From NCBI GenBank assembly GCA_020746835.1, contig JAGPNK010000005.1, forward strand, positions 1,488,001 to 1,552,000: a stretch of DNA of 64,000 nucleotides. The letters are read 5' to 3'. The notes under the pieces were generated by a model, which saw only the letters and a list, made by a program, of their open reading frames with translations, was not told where the DNA came from and did no database searches. This document shows, in pieces, positions 12,393-23,930 of this stretch; the stretch's first letter is position 1, and each line of letters begins with the position of its first letter. Both the position numbers and the translations under genes were made by a program. Origin of the DNA: Stachybotrys elegans (lineage: Eukaryota; Ascomycota; Sordariomycetes; Hypocreales; Stachybotryaceae).

Positions 12393-15300
12393 ATGGTTGT
12401 TTTCGACGGCCACGAGTACCTCACTGAAGAGGAGAAGCGCCTCAAGGAAGATCGCGAGCGGACAAAGTACTGGAAGAAGTGGGGTCCCTACGTCGCCGAG
12501 CGGCAATGGGCTACAGGTACTTTTCTTGCGCAAACTCGAATCGCATGCTCATGTGGTTCAGTTTCGGTCATGATTGCTGTCGTACTGACCTGTAACCAGT
12601 CCGCGAGGATTACAGTCCTGACGGAGATGCCTGGAGCCGTACGTCGAGAACCCTTCCCGTGTCATTGGCGTTTCTTTCTGGTGGCGACTAACATGGATCG
12701 ACGTTCAGACTTCCCCCACGACCACGCCCGATCTCGCGCCTTTCGATGGGGAGAGGACGGCATTGCTGGTGTCTCCGATACCCATGGCTATCAGAACATT
12801 GGCTTTAGCTTCTGGAATGAGGAAGAGTGCGCCCCCCGTCCGACTGTCATCTTGTTGTACAAGCTCTAACCAGAACAGCGACTTTCTCAAGGAGCGCCTG
12901 TTTGGTCTATCCAATCCACAGGGCAACCACGGAGAGAGTGTCAAGGAAGCTCACTTCCATGTTGATAACACACCGGTGAGTTGCGCAGGGAACCAAGCCC
13001 AGGTAATAGCTACTAATGTGTAGACAGACTGTACGCACTCCGACACTGGCCCTGCCTTTGCGCCGCTCTGCTGACTCCAAAAACGATAGCACTCCTACAT
13101 GAAGTTTCTTTACAAGTACCCCCAGAAGAAGTTCCCCTATGAGGATCTCCTCAAGGAAAACGCGCGAAGAACGAGGGAGGATAAGGAATACCAGATCATT
13201 GACACAGGAGCTTTTGACGAAAACAGATACTGGGACATCTTCATCGAGACGGCCAAGGAGTCGGACGATCCCGATGAGCTACTCTTCCGAGTAACGGCGT
13301 GGAACAGAGGTCCTGACCCGGCACCTCTGCACATTATCCCGCAGGTCTGGTTCCGTAATACATGGGCATGGGGTCGTGAGCCCGAAGATCACAAGCCATC
13401 AATTGGCTTCCAGGACGAGGTTACTGCCAAGTCGACTCATCACCAGCTCGGAGACCGATACTTCTTCCTTTCGCCTTCTCCCGGAGTAGGGTCCAGCGGA
13501 GAAGACGTTATGCCCAAGATGATCTTCACCGAGAACGACACCAATTTCAAAACCTTGTACGGCCAGGAGAACAAACAGCCCTACGTCAAGGATGCTTTCC
13601 ACAGGTACATCGTCAATGGAGAAAAGGACGCCGTTAACCCGGCGCAAACTGGTACGAAGTGTGCAGCTTGGTTCAACTTCAACGAGGATGGTGGTGTAAA
13701 CCCTGGAGAGTGTGCAGGTAAGAACACCGCGAAGATGAGCAGAAGGCATACTAATGCTGGATAGTGGTTCGTTTCCGCTTTACCAGGAAGCAGCAGACGT
13801 ATCTGGATGAAGAAGATTTTGATGACGTTATCGACAAGCGCAAAGAGGAGGCCGACGAGTTTTATTACAGGCTGAGCCCTCTTCCTGTGTCGGACGATCT
13901 CCGCAACATCCAGAGGCAGGCATTTGCGGGCATGATGTGGACGAAGCAACATTACCTCTTTATCTGGGACCAGTGGGCAAATGGAGACCCCACGATGCCT
14001 CCCCCACCACCAGACCGGAAGAGCATACGGAACGCACAGTGGCAGCATATGCACTGCGACGACATTCTATCTATGCCCGATTCTTGGGAATATCCTTTCT
14101 TTGCCGCCTGGGATAGTGCCTTCCACTGCATTCCATTGGCCATGATTGACCCGGATTTTGCCAAGAAACAGCTCGACCTCTTCACCAGAGAATGGTACTG
14201 CCATCCCAACGGGCAGCTTCCAGCGTAAGTAATCACAAGCCAAACTGACACTGGCTGAGATGACTAAATTGCGTCCAGTTATGAGTGGAATTTCAGCGAT
14301 GTGAACCCTCCTGTTCACGCGTGGGCCACTTTCCGAGCCTTCAAGATCGAGAGGAAACTGTATGGCCGCCAGGATCTCGACTTTCTTGAGCGTGTCTTCC
14401 AAAAGCTTCTGCTCAACTTCACATGGTGGGTAAACCGAAAGGATGCCGAAGGCAAGAATGTCTTTGAGGGTGGATTCCTCGGTCTTGACAACATCGGCCT
14501 CTTTAACCGTTCCGAGCCTCTTCCTACCGGCGGCGTGCTTGAGCAGGCCGATAGCACAGGATGGATGGCATTTTTCTGCCTCTCCATGCTCAACATTGCC
14601 CTTGAGTTGGCGAAGCACCGTCGCATTTATGAAGACATTGCCTCAAAGTTCTTTGAGCATTTCATCTTCATCAGCGATGCCATGACCTTCAGGGCTGGTC
14701 AGAAGGAAGAGCAGTCGCTTTGGAACGAAGACGACGGCTTCTACTACGATGCAATCTCCTGGGGTGGCCCCTGGATCCAGCAACTGCCAGTAAGGTCCCT
14801 TGTTGGTCTTATCCCCTTGTATGCGACCACAACTCTTGAGCCGGAATTGGTGAACAAGCTACCCTCCTTCAAGAAGAGAGTTGATTGGTTCATCAAGAAC
14901 CGTTGTGACATTGCCGAGAGAAACATGGCCAGTATCCAAAAGCGAGGAAAGGGCAACAGGATTCTTCTCTCCATCGTCAGCAAAGACAGACTGGAGAAGA
15001 TCCTGAAGCGTATGCTGGATGAAGACGAGTTCTTCAGCGACCATGGTATCAGATCTCTGTCAAAGTACCACAAGGAGCATCCGTACTCGATGGAAGTGAA
15101 CGGCCAGACGTTTTGCGTCGGGTACGTGCCCGGCGACTCTGACAGCGGACTCTTCGGCGGCAACAGCAACTGGAGAGGTCCCATCTGGCTCTGTGTCAAC
15201 TTTTTACTCGTGGAATCGATCCAACGCTTCTACCTGTTCTACGGGCCCGAGTTTCAGGTCGAGTGTCCCACTGGAAGTGGCGACTACATGCACCTGGGCA

Positions 15301-15947
15301 AGGTCTCGGAGGAGATCCAACACCGACTGCAGCATCTCTTTATCAGAACGGACGATGGAAGACGTAGCATCAACGGTGGCAACGATATGCTCGACTTTGA
15401 TGAAAATTGGAAGGACTACCTGTGGTACTACGAGTTCTTTGATGGTGACTCGGGCCGTGGACTTGGTGCCACCCATCAATGCGGCTGGACAGGCTTGATC
15501 GCTCGAATCATCCATGACACTGGGTAGGAACATCCCCTTCTCACGCTGAACTGGAAGCTAACGTTTACTAGTGTGAGCTGTCGACTCCCGCAGACTCCCC
15601 GTACCCCTTCAGTAGGCATGGCTCACTACTTCGATGACATGTTTCAACGCACTCTGGACAAGAGCGTACGCCACTCTGGAGGCACGCCACGTCTGAGGCG
15701 ATCATCGACGGCTAGGTCGATTGGTGCTCGTAGTGACTTTGATGATCAGGAGACCAATGGCTTGGATGAAGATGCCCAGTCCATGAGCAATTCAGTCTAC
15801 TATCACGACTCTCCGGAGAGAGTCCGGGAGAAGACTGAGGCAGATGCTCATATGCACCGGTACATATCCGACGAGCTCAACAAGTACAAGAGTGGTGAGC
15901 CGTCCGGACACCACGACCATGCGGACGAGTTTGAAACATCTGCATGA
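12393..15947 (+). CDS. GH63-like (MGH1-like) glycosidase, nine exons
   Basis: Exons: 12393-12516, 12600-12638, 12709-12826, 12879-12975, 13028-13030, 13090-13717, 13765-14224, 14279-15523, 15572-15947. They give 1029 residues with every phase matching. Near residue 55 is the family signature [17 protein letters not shown], followed by [37 protein letters not shown], and a C-terminal [15 protein letters not shown]. This resembles the bacterial and fungal GH63-related proteins, which form an alpha/alpha-barrel and hydrolyse alpha-glucosides. No signal peptide or membrane segment is seen, so it is probably cytosolic and is unlikely to be ER glucosidase I. The last exon adds a Ser/Arg-rich tail of about 125 residues absent from the catalytic core. 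The fifth exon is only 3 nt (see findings). The substrate is unknown. Confidence 0.88.
13028..13030 (+). other. Predicted 3-nt micro-exon (ACT, Thr)
   Basis: The three bases sit between an ACAG acceptor and a GTACGC donor. The flanking introns are 52 and 59 nt. The upstream one has TACTAAT and the downstream one GCTGAC as branch sites. Including the Thr restores DNTPTHSYMK, the form I expect in this family. Confidence 0.65.
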
Positions 15948-16474
15948 GCCATGGTTGAAAATCTATTTGGTTAACCCAGCATACATCGGCCGGGACGAAC
16001 ACAAGACGATATCTGGAAGCTGGAGCATTATATGAGGAACACGAAGATGCAGCATGGAAAAGTTACTTGGGTGAATAGAAATATTTGACTTGAGCACTAC
16101 TGTAGATAGAAAATGATACACGATTGGCCAGGCATAGCACTTTTGAACAGACATCACTTTGCACGGGGACGATTCCCTCATTGACACGGGCGACAAGTTC
16201 AGCACATATAATTCCAAGACGGGGCTTTCAAGAGATATCTTTGCTTCTATTCCCACACATCTTCCTCGTATACACGACACAGAAACCCGTACACTTAGCG
16301 TGCTAATCGAGGATGCCCGACGCTATGAACAAAAATTATCAGGCGAAGGACGAGCTGCCTATAGCGTAGTCTGTAGCGCAGCCCTCCACCTGGCGTATTC
16401 TGGACAGCCGGCAAGAACAAAGAAAAATAGGTGGTTTATTGGGGAGGACGGAGTTCATGGAGGTATGTATTAAT
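15948..16474. other. Convergent 3' region
   Basis: This 527-nt spacer lies between the convergent GH63-like and OSCP genes. A 104-codon open frame at 16159-16473 (+) lacks an ATG and any recognisable domain, so it is left out. Confidence 0.5.
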
Positions 16475-17541
16475 TTACAGAGAGTCGGTGAGAAGCTTGT
16501 TCATCTTGGCGATGCGGGCGGAGACGCTGAGGTCGATGGTGCGGTCGCCAATCTCGACGACGAGTCCGCCGACGATGTCGGGGTTGACCTAGGCATGTCA
16601 GATGGGGGATAAATCCGTCAAGGGGCTGGGTGCGCAGTGCGTACCTCGTTGGTGACCTTGAGCTTCTTGCCCTGGCCGACGTAGGAGGACTTGGTGACGG
16701 CAGCCTCGAGCCTGTTGAGAGTCCTGTTGTCGAGGGGCTAAAACAAAACAAAAAACAATTCCCCGTCAGCAAAGGAGAGTTCCAGAGGCTACCTGCAGCA
16801 GGCCGGGCCGCGCGTGTCTTACCTGAGCGCTGGTGACGCGCATCTCAACCTCGCCGCGGGCGGCGGACATGATCTCGCCAAACTTGTCGCAGACGCCCTT
16901 GAGGAGGCCGAGGCGGTTGTTCTCGGCGAGGGTGTCGAGGAAGTTCTTGACGGTGGGGGAGCTGGAGCCGGACTGCTTGGCGAGCTCGGCGACGATGGCC
17001 GTCTTGTCCTCGTTGGAGAGCGTAGGGGCCGACAGGATGGACAAGAGCTTGGTGTCCTTCTCGACGAGGGCGCCGAGCTGGCTCAGGGCCTTGGCCGTGG
17101 GATCGAGGGTCGACGACTTAGCGGCGGCAGTGTACTGTAGGAATTGAGCGTGTCAGCCTTTCCTGCCGTCCATCCATTGGAAAACAAAAGCATCATGGGC
17201 TGCCCGGCCAGAGCTTGAGAATCCGAGCTGTTGCATGCCACCTGCTAATTCCTGAGGGAAATAACCAGATTCCACCACAAGCCGTCCAATACCACATCCC
17301 TCCACTTCCTCATCCCTCAATTGCACCCAATTCGTATCCCGCGCAGCATTGGACTTGTTTTCAAAGGGGGAGGAGCGCGTACCAGAGCAGAGGCATAGGT
17401 GCCGTCGAGACCGAACACGGCAACGGGCGTCTGGACTTCGTTGGCGGCCGCGGCAGCAGCGTAGGTTCGGACGGGGGTGGCGGCAAAGGCGCGCTGGGGA
17501 GCGGCGACGCGGGCGGCGCGGAGGACCTGTCGAGAGAACAT
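16475..17541 (-). CDS. ATP5: Mitochondrial ATP synthase subunit 5 (OSCP)
   Basis: Four exons, 17541-17383, 17134-16823, 16737-16645 and 16588-16475, all joined in phase 0, give 225 residues. OSCP is part of the peripheral stalk and ties the F1 catalytic head to the membrane sector. The first 27 or so residues are Arg/Ala-rich without acidic residues, a mitochondrial import sequence. Then come the VFGLDGTYASALY start of the mature domain and the helical N-terminal domain up to about residue 150. The C-terminal end shows the conserved VNPDIVGGLVVEIGDRTIDL and a terminal KMNKLLTDSL helix. Intron 1 is unusually long for this gene (248 nt); the others are 85 nt (T-rich before its acceptor) and 56 nt. 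The assignment is firm. Confidence 0.95.
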
Positions 17542-18096
17542 GGCGGGCGATTCGAGGGAGACGGCTCGGTGATTGGGGATTGGGTGGATGGGAGGAGGTT
17601 GTGTGGTTGGATCTTCCCTAAAGCTTCCGGGTTTTCGCTGGCTTGAGGCCAAAATTGACGTTTCTTGATGCCTTAGCCGAGACGTGAGGCATCCACTTTC
17701 GGGGGATTATGTAAGGTGCTTCACCTCCCCTGCATGCGACCACTCTGGAAATTGAACCAGGCCCATGCAAGGGACAAGAGCCTTACAATAATTATCTGGC
17801 GGTCTCCTCTTACATTTCGCAGGAACTGGAATGGGTTGGCGACGGCAGTGACCAAATCACCTCGATCTTGATTTACCCTGTTTGCCTCGATTACCAACTC
17901 CAATCGTCTTTGATGCAATAACCATACGTCTAACAAGATGCATCTTTACTCTCATCATCAATTATTCGTACAGCAACAAGAGAAAGAACAAAAAGCACAA
18001 GTAGAAACAAGACGTTCATTCCTTCTGAACCGTATGCCAACGCCGTAGCTCCCGCTTTCCCATCCGATGCACAGCACACATGCTTTGACCCCGCCC
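17542..18096. other. Intergenic, OSCP promoter and Mob1 3' flank
   Basis: This 555-nt spacer contains the OSCP promoter (OSCP runs on the minus strand) and the 3' end of Mob1. Nothing else was recognised. Confidence 0.6.
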
Positions 18097-19124
18097 TCAG
18101 TCGCTCTTCAACATGCTGTCAACGAGGTCGCCCAACGGGCCCCAGTAGTCCCGACCGCTGGCCAAGTTGTGCTCGTCGATGAAGAGCACGTACTGCTTGA
18201 AGCTCGTGTTGAGGTGAGGCTCCAGGCCGAGCTCGCGGATCACAGGGTAGTGGTGGCAGTAAATGTGTGCGTACACACGGTACATGCGCTTGAAGATCTG
18301 GCGGACCAGTGCGGGAAATGACTTGGGAAATGGTACGCCTGTCGTAGCTAGTCAGTATACCTCTGTCAAAGATGCAGCTGGAGATGCGGTGCTTACCTAT
18401 TTTGCTGGGCAGTACGGATTCGTTGTCGATGTTGGACTGGACCCACGTCATGAGCTGCTCGATGTAAGCTGGGGCGGGCATCTTAGTCGGCCGCTTGAAG
18501 TTCTCATTATCTTGCCAGAGATACTCGAACCTACACACCAGTCAGCATGATTGTCCTCCAGCGAGCCCATATAGCATACGTACTCATCGGTGGCCTTCAT
18601 CTCGGGGCATGACTGTGGGGAGCAGAATTCGGTGATGGCACCGTAGAGCAGATTAATCTGATTGTAGAAGTCGACCACTGACATGAGTCAGCCATCTGCC
18701 TTTGCATGTTGCCCCCTCCGGACGCATGGTTCGCCTGACTTACTGTTTACAGCCAACCATTCGTTCTCGTCTTCGCCCTCGGGAAGCTTGACGACCTTGC
18801 GGAGACTGCCACCTCCCAGCGTAACTTCGGCATACTGCCGCAGCTGGTAGCTCGTGGCGCCACCCTTGCCAATGCGCTGGCGGAACTGGTTCCTCGTCTT
18901 CTGGTTGCTGCGTGCCACGGTGATCTGGTTAGCAACTGACACATGTACGGGCAAGTCTGTGCATGCGTGACGGCCGTGGCTGTTGGGGTAGACGGGTATA
19001 ATCGTCTTGTCGAGGCTCTCCATGGCAGCCCGCGTCTTGGGGCTCAGGTAACGGAACAGCATGGCTGTGGCGATGGAAGGAAGGAGTAGAAGACGACTAA
19101 CACGGTGGTCAAGAACTGGGACAT
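18097..19124 (-). CDS. MOB1: Mob1 family kinase activator
   Basis: Five exons, 19124-19102, 18907-18744, 18677-18584, 18530-18397 and 18338-18097, give 218 residues. Mob1 binds and activates NDR/LATS kinases (Dbf2/Sid2) in the septation and mitotic exit network. Conserved blocks are [54 protein letters not shown], and [10 protein letters not shown] with [12 protein letters not shown] near the C terminus. The Cys and His residues of the zinc site (CxxxxC and HIYCHH) are present. The start was chosen at a 23-nt exon (MSQFLTTV) with a strong GTTAGT donor. It joins at GCACGCAG after a GCTAAC branch site; the nearer CAG lies too close to that branch. A long read-through frame upstream of exon 2 has no family resemblance. 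Confidence 0.92.
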
Positions 19125-19771
19125 GACAGGCGATGGGCTTCTCGCGGTCGGCTTTTGTTGCTTGCGTCAGGCGTTCGTGAGAAGGGTAGCTGATGATAGA
19201 CATTCCAATGGTTAGCGGGGCAATGAAACAGCTTGCTTGACCCTGCATGCTTTGCTTACCCAGTGCCAGCAAACGGGAGATTGGATGCTGCGACGACTGT
19301 AAATAGACTCGAGGGCGGATAGAGGGGAGGAGCGCGAGGAGTAGGGGCTCGGAGGCGTTTGGAGTGCTGAGGCGATGCGACGCAGAGAAAGACGGGATGC
19401 CAAAGGGACGTTGGTGTGGTTCCTGCCCGTCCCGCACCAAGTGTGACGGCTGGTGTTTACTGGATTCCCCGTTTCGGCGATTGGCGTTGGTTGCTGGGCA
19501 AGTCGCTACCCAATTATTTAGTGGTCACAGCGCCTGATACCTGATACAGGCGCCTACAGCCTCAGCTCATGCCCACCTAGTCTGCAGTCTCGGCAAAGTC
19601 ACCAAATAGTCCGTTAATTTTGTTGCTGAATAAGAAGATGGCCATGAAGTATTGATGAGACGGTTGAATCTAGATGGGCAGTATGTAGCAACCAGAGTGA
19701 ACCCTTGACAGTAGCTAGACGAGAGCAATCATCGGCTTAATAGACACGTCTCACTGATAGTCTCCTTGACA
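19125..19771. other. Intergenic, Mob1 5' region
   Basis: This 647-nt spacer sits between the Mob1 start and the Dbr1 stop, which lie on the same strand. A GTAAGC sequence at 19260-19255 could begin a 5'-UTR intron, but no paired acceptor was settled. Confidence 0.5.
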
Positions 19772-21526
19772 TCACCACTGTCCTCGATGTCCTCTCCCTC
19801 TACCTCCGCCTCTTCCTCTGCCTCTGCCTCTGCCTCTTCCGCCGCCTCCTCTTCCGCCACGGAAACCACCTCCACGATTGTTGAATCGAGCCTCTGGTTC
19901 CCGTGGGCCCTGCATCTTCCTATCCGCCCTCTCCTGCTCACTGGCATCCCAAATGTTTGGCACACCCAGTAGTTCGCAGTACGCAGCCGTCTGCGGGTTG
20001 GTGTACTCCTCTGGTTGGTTGTGAACAATTTCAGGGCTTCCAGGCACATGCGGCGGTGCCGTCACTTGGAAGTTTGATGGAACGCCCAGCTTGCCCTGGC
20101 TCACGATGTTCTCCTCTACCCATATCCTCTCTGCATTGATGAGGGGCAGGTAATGCTCCTCTCCCAAATCGGCAGGAACAGAGGCCGAGTGATCGCCGAA
20201 AACAAGCGAGGAGTGGAAGACTCTGTTGATGGCAAGCCATTCAGGGTCGTACTCTAGTTGAAAGCCAGATTGTGAGGCGGGAGGAGAACTGGACACGGAT
20301 GATGCTGAGTCGTATGGATAAATCTCACATAGCTGCAAAAAGTGACGTCCTGGGAGACACTTGTCTAAGGCAAGAAATCTCACTTCTTTATTCTTTATTG
20401 TCGGCGGGACTGGTTGTCCATGAATGCGCTTCGGCTGTACTGGCGGTCGAGCGAAAGAGGCCGGAAGCTGTGCTCTTAGCTCTTCGGAAACCTCATTGCT
20501 GGGCTTTGGCTGTGCTTCCTCTTTGGGGCCATTTGTTGTGGCGCCCACAGCGCCGTTGCCGTCATCGTCATCCATGTTAAGATCAATCTCATCAGGATTG
20601 CTTTCTTGAGGGGCTGGCGGTGCGACCGTCTCTGGCTGAGAAGACTCGTTTGTTGGCTCGTCATGATATTTCTTGAGGGCCGAGTACTTGACGTGCAGAT
20701 GTGCTGAGAACCAGTAAGGTGGTCGTAGTCGATCCATCACATACTCGGCTGCAATGCTGCCTAGAGTGCCGTCCTTCGACTCCGCCTCAAAGTCGCGCTT
20801 CTTCCGGAAGAGCCACTTGGAGTCGCCATGCTTTTCGATAGCACGCGGCCAGTCGTGGCTCAGTCCCACATCGACCTGTGTCTGCAGGAGCAGCAGCTTG
20901 CGCACATCCAGCTCTCTCACATGGTAGAAGGACTTGATATCGTCTTGGTTGAATGGAAGACGTTCATGGTGGGGTTTGCGGTAGTCAAAACCCTTCCAGA
21001 TACCGGACAGCCCTGCAATGCGGATGGGCCCAAGGCGAAGGACGTTGGCTGCGCCCATGTAGTAAATGTTAGGGGCTACCCAACCGCCATAGTACAGCTC
21101 CCACAGATGCGAGCTGGCTTCGTGATTACCCGCGATGAAAATTGTTAGGTAGGGTGCTGTGCGCTCGCCAGAGTAGTACTGGGGGAAATCGCCCAGGTGC
21201 CGATACTTGGTCGGAACTGACATGACGACGAGGTCGGCAGCATTGCGGGCTGACTGTAGAAAAATTAGACGGTCTATCGCATCCAGCGGCGAGGCGGAAA
21301 GCCAAGGGAAGAAGAGGACGCACCTGAAAATCACCGCCGATGATCAGAAGATCAACGCTATCCCAGCCACGGGCCTTGCAGGACTCAGCGACGGACGCAT
21401 AGATGGCATTGAGCGTGCCATGACCCTAGACTAGTCAGTCGCTGAATCAATGGAGATACTAGAGATACTTACGCAGCCCTCAATGGCGACACGGACTCCT
21501 TGAGTCTCAAATGTGCTGGACGCCAT
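19772..21526 (-). CDS. DBR1: RNA lariat debranching enzyme Dbr1
   Basis: Three exons, 21526-21473, 21425-21324 and 21253-19772, all phase 0, give 545 residues. The enzyme cuts the 2'-5' bond of excised intron lariats in the nucleus. The metallophosphoesterase motifs are in order: GCGHGTLNAIY (spanning the first intron), IIGGDFQ, IFIAGNHE and, near residue 245, WFSAHLHVKY. The Asn-His-Glu of the third motif and the His of SAHLH are metal ligands in the family. The C-terminal Dbr1 domain follows an acidic linker and contains FLALDKCLPGRHFLQ and EYDPEWLAINR. The last 40 residues are an RGG/GRG tail, a nucleic-acid-binding composition not needed for catalysis. It is encoded by a CCTCTGCCT-like repeat on the plus strand (19790-19860). 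Confidence 0.95.
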
Positions 21527-22258
21527 TTTGGCTGTAGATGCTGCGATGTTGAAGGGTCGAAGGGTCAAGGGTCAAAGGGTTGTGGTGGATGGGTTTTGAA
21601 AATATGGCTTGACAGACAGCCTCAAGAACACAGAACGGGGAGGCACGACAACCATTACCACTTTCCTTAATACCAGGGCGGCGCACACCCGTGACACAAG
21701 CCAATTAAATGCCATTTGAAAAATGCACTTTATTTAAGAGCAAGCGGATACGATAGTCTCTTCATATTTACCACGTCTATAGGAAGCTGAGAAACACTGC
21801 GAACTAGCTGTCCAACGTCAAGCAAGCATCACCCGAAATATTATTACGAAAAGCATGTGTCCCTACAGAAAAAGCTAGAGCTCGATTTTCAACGTCAAGT
21901 CAAGCAGAGTGAGAGGGATGCATCAATCTTCCATCTCTAATAGACGTTCAACCCACGGAGGAGTAAGAGATCGAACGTATATGCTGAAATGGGTGTCGGG
22001 CATAATAACATCAAAGGGACCCAGGACCAAAGGACATGAATGAATTCATATCTGCGGGTATCTGTCGTCAAGTAGAAACAATTCCTTTATGTAAAGATTG
22101 TTGAACACTGGGCTTCCTTCCATAAACGCCAATTCGCCGGTGTGTACCACGCTCCGCATCATCAATTCTTTCTTCATCACTTCATGCTCATGTTTGCTCT
22201 GGGAGATAGGTCAGGAGATCTGCGGGCGAGAAACTTGTGAGCGTGCCAGGGCAGCAGC
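21527..22258. other. Intergenic, Dbr1 promoter and elongin C 3' flank
   Basis: This 732-nt spacer is AT-richer than its surroundings between 21710 and 22180. No gene was seen. Confidence 0.6.
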
Positions 22259-22957
22259 TTACTGATCCAAGCCGAGGTAATCGGCGGCGGCAAGCACCTC
22301 CAGACACAGTTCCACGGGTATCTCCATGTCCGGGACGTCCTCGCTGTGGCGGTAGCGGTACCAGTAGTGGAAGTACTCGACGACTTTGTCGAGAACCATG
22401 CCGCTGTGTCACAGATTTGCATCAGCCCGTCAGGTCTCCTCACGGCACAGGACGAAGCGGCCACTTGGCTGCTTCGGCGCGAAAAGCACAATCGGGACGG
22501 GAGGGGCTCCAAGGGCAGTCGGTTCAAGTGTAGATGGGAAGCATCACGCAGTCCTGCCCAGCCTCGCGGCACTAGGACACGGGACGGTGGTCTGTCAATC
22601 CACAAGCAAAAAGCTTGCGAACAGCTCGCGTTCTCGTCATCCAAGGGGCGTAGGAAAAAAAAGAATAAGGCCGGGTAGCCATCGGCCTGCCTATCCTGTG
22701 CTCACCTCATCTCCTGGAAGACGCAGCGTGCATCTTTTGCCTCGGCGAACTGGCCTGAAGAGAGAAAAACAAACCTCTTGTCAGACTCTGCAAGGGAGGA
22801 GAAGAATGGGAGAGGTGGTTTCTCATAACGCACTCCTCACGTCCAGCATGCTCTTGATGAAAGGGCTGACAAGTGCTGCCTCGCGCAGCACGACGAACTC
22901 GAAGCCATCGGCAGAAACAAGCGTAATATACTTGCTTGGGGTCCGCAGCTCGGCCAT
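22259..22957 (-). CDS. ELC1: Elongin C (Skp1/BTB fold)
   Basis: Three exons, 22957-22834, 22754-22706 and 22403-22259, give 105 residues. Elongin C is the adaptor of elongin and cullin ubiquitin ligases. The N terminus KYITLVSADGFEFVVLREAA matches the first beta-strand/helix of the fold. The end VELCLEVLAAADYLGLD matches the final helix of elongin C, not Skp1. At intron 1 I chose donor GTGCGT over a GTGAGG 7 nt nearer the start, because it gives SQFAEA at the junction. Intron 2 is long (302 nt) and joins QEM to SGMVLDKVVEYFHYW. The stop directly follows LDQ. A GTAAGC overlaps it, so a short extra C-terminal exon cannot be excluded. Confidence 0.88.
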
Positions 22958-23930
22958 TGTGGTCGGGGTTTTTTCCCTTTTCGGCGGCGGTTGCTTCTTT
23001 CTGCTGATGGTGAGAGAGAGAATGATGGGATGGAAAGAAGGAATTTCGGTGGCCTTGGAGCCGTTTTGATATGGAAATTTTGCCTGTAGTGGAGACAGGA
23101 AGGCAGCCTTCTGTAGCCTCAGGCCTGCGCTGGCTGGATTACAGGCTGCTTCCCCTGGGAACAGCAGCTTGTGGCGGTGGATGACTAAGGCAGGCAAAGC
23201 CACCCAGCAATAGCGGGATGCGGCTTGGCATAAACACGGCTGGCGCTAGGGCCTCCTTTTGACCGCCCGTATCCAGGATACATGCTCTTGGTAGCGCCCC
23301 TGCTGCCAACTTTATGTACCGCCGTATTCGTAGGCATTTCGTCATGCAACCCCCAACCCTAAAAGGGTACCCGCCAACGCGCGTTGCCATGTCAACTCGC
23401 TCAGTTTACATGGGAACCTCTAGGCCAACCGCCAAAGCAACTCCAGCTCTGCTGCTGCGTGCGCATGAACAAGCCGACTGACTGCAATTCCCACTGGGCT
23501 GGACCGAGCTGAGTAAAACCTGGCAGTGCGTGTGTCCTGTGGCTTCCGCAAGCGTTCTTGACCACACCCTTCCCACCACACCCACTTCCTCCCTTCCACA
23601 TTCCTCAACCCTCATCTCTTGTCTTGCAGTCCCTCCTAGACACCAGCTTGCTCGACTTCAGCTGTTCTATCTATCTATCTATCTGACTATCTGCCTATCC
23701 CGAGCGCCTATCTGCTCTGATACTATCGTGTTGCGTCCCGACCTGTATCACTCGCGCGCCTAGGCAGCACAAACCTGTCGCAACAACCACCGCAGTCAAC
23801 AACAAACATCCGCGAGGGGTTCCCGTGCCTTGTTGGCTCCTCTGCCCACGTCACAAACGCACACACACACACGCACACGCACACACACTCTTCTCTTTAC
23901 ATTCCACAACGCCTCACCCGCAACGGGAAG
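22958..23930. promoter_or_regulatory. Divergent promoter, elongin C / Rho4
   Basis: This 973-nt interval holds the promoters of the two divergent genes. On the Rho4 side it has a CTAT tetranucleotide run (23667-23685) and a CA-rich tract (23859-23889) inside the likely leader. Confidence 0.6.
23859..23889 (+). repeat. CA microsatellite in the Rho4 leader
   Basis: CA/CG dinucleotides on the coding strand end about 40 nt before the Rho4 start codon. Confidence 0.85.

Noticed and set aside
16159..16473. 104-codon open frame between convergent genes
   Set aside because: No ATG start and no homology signal; likely 3'-UTR sequence.
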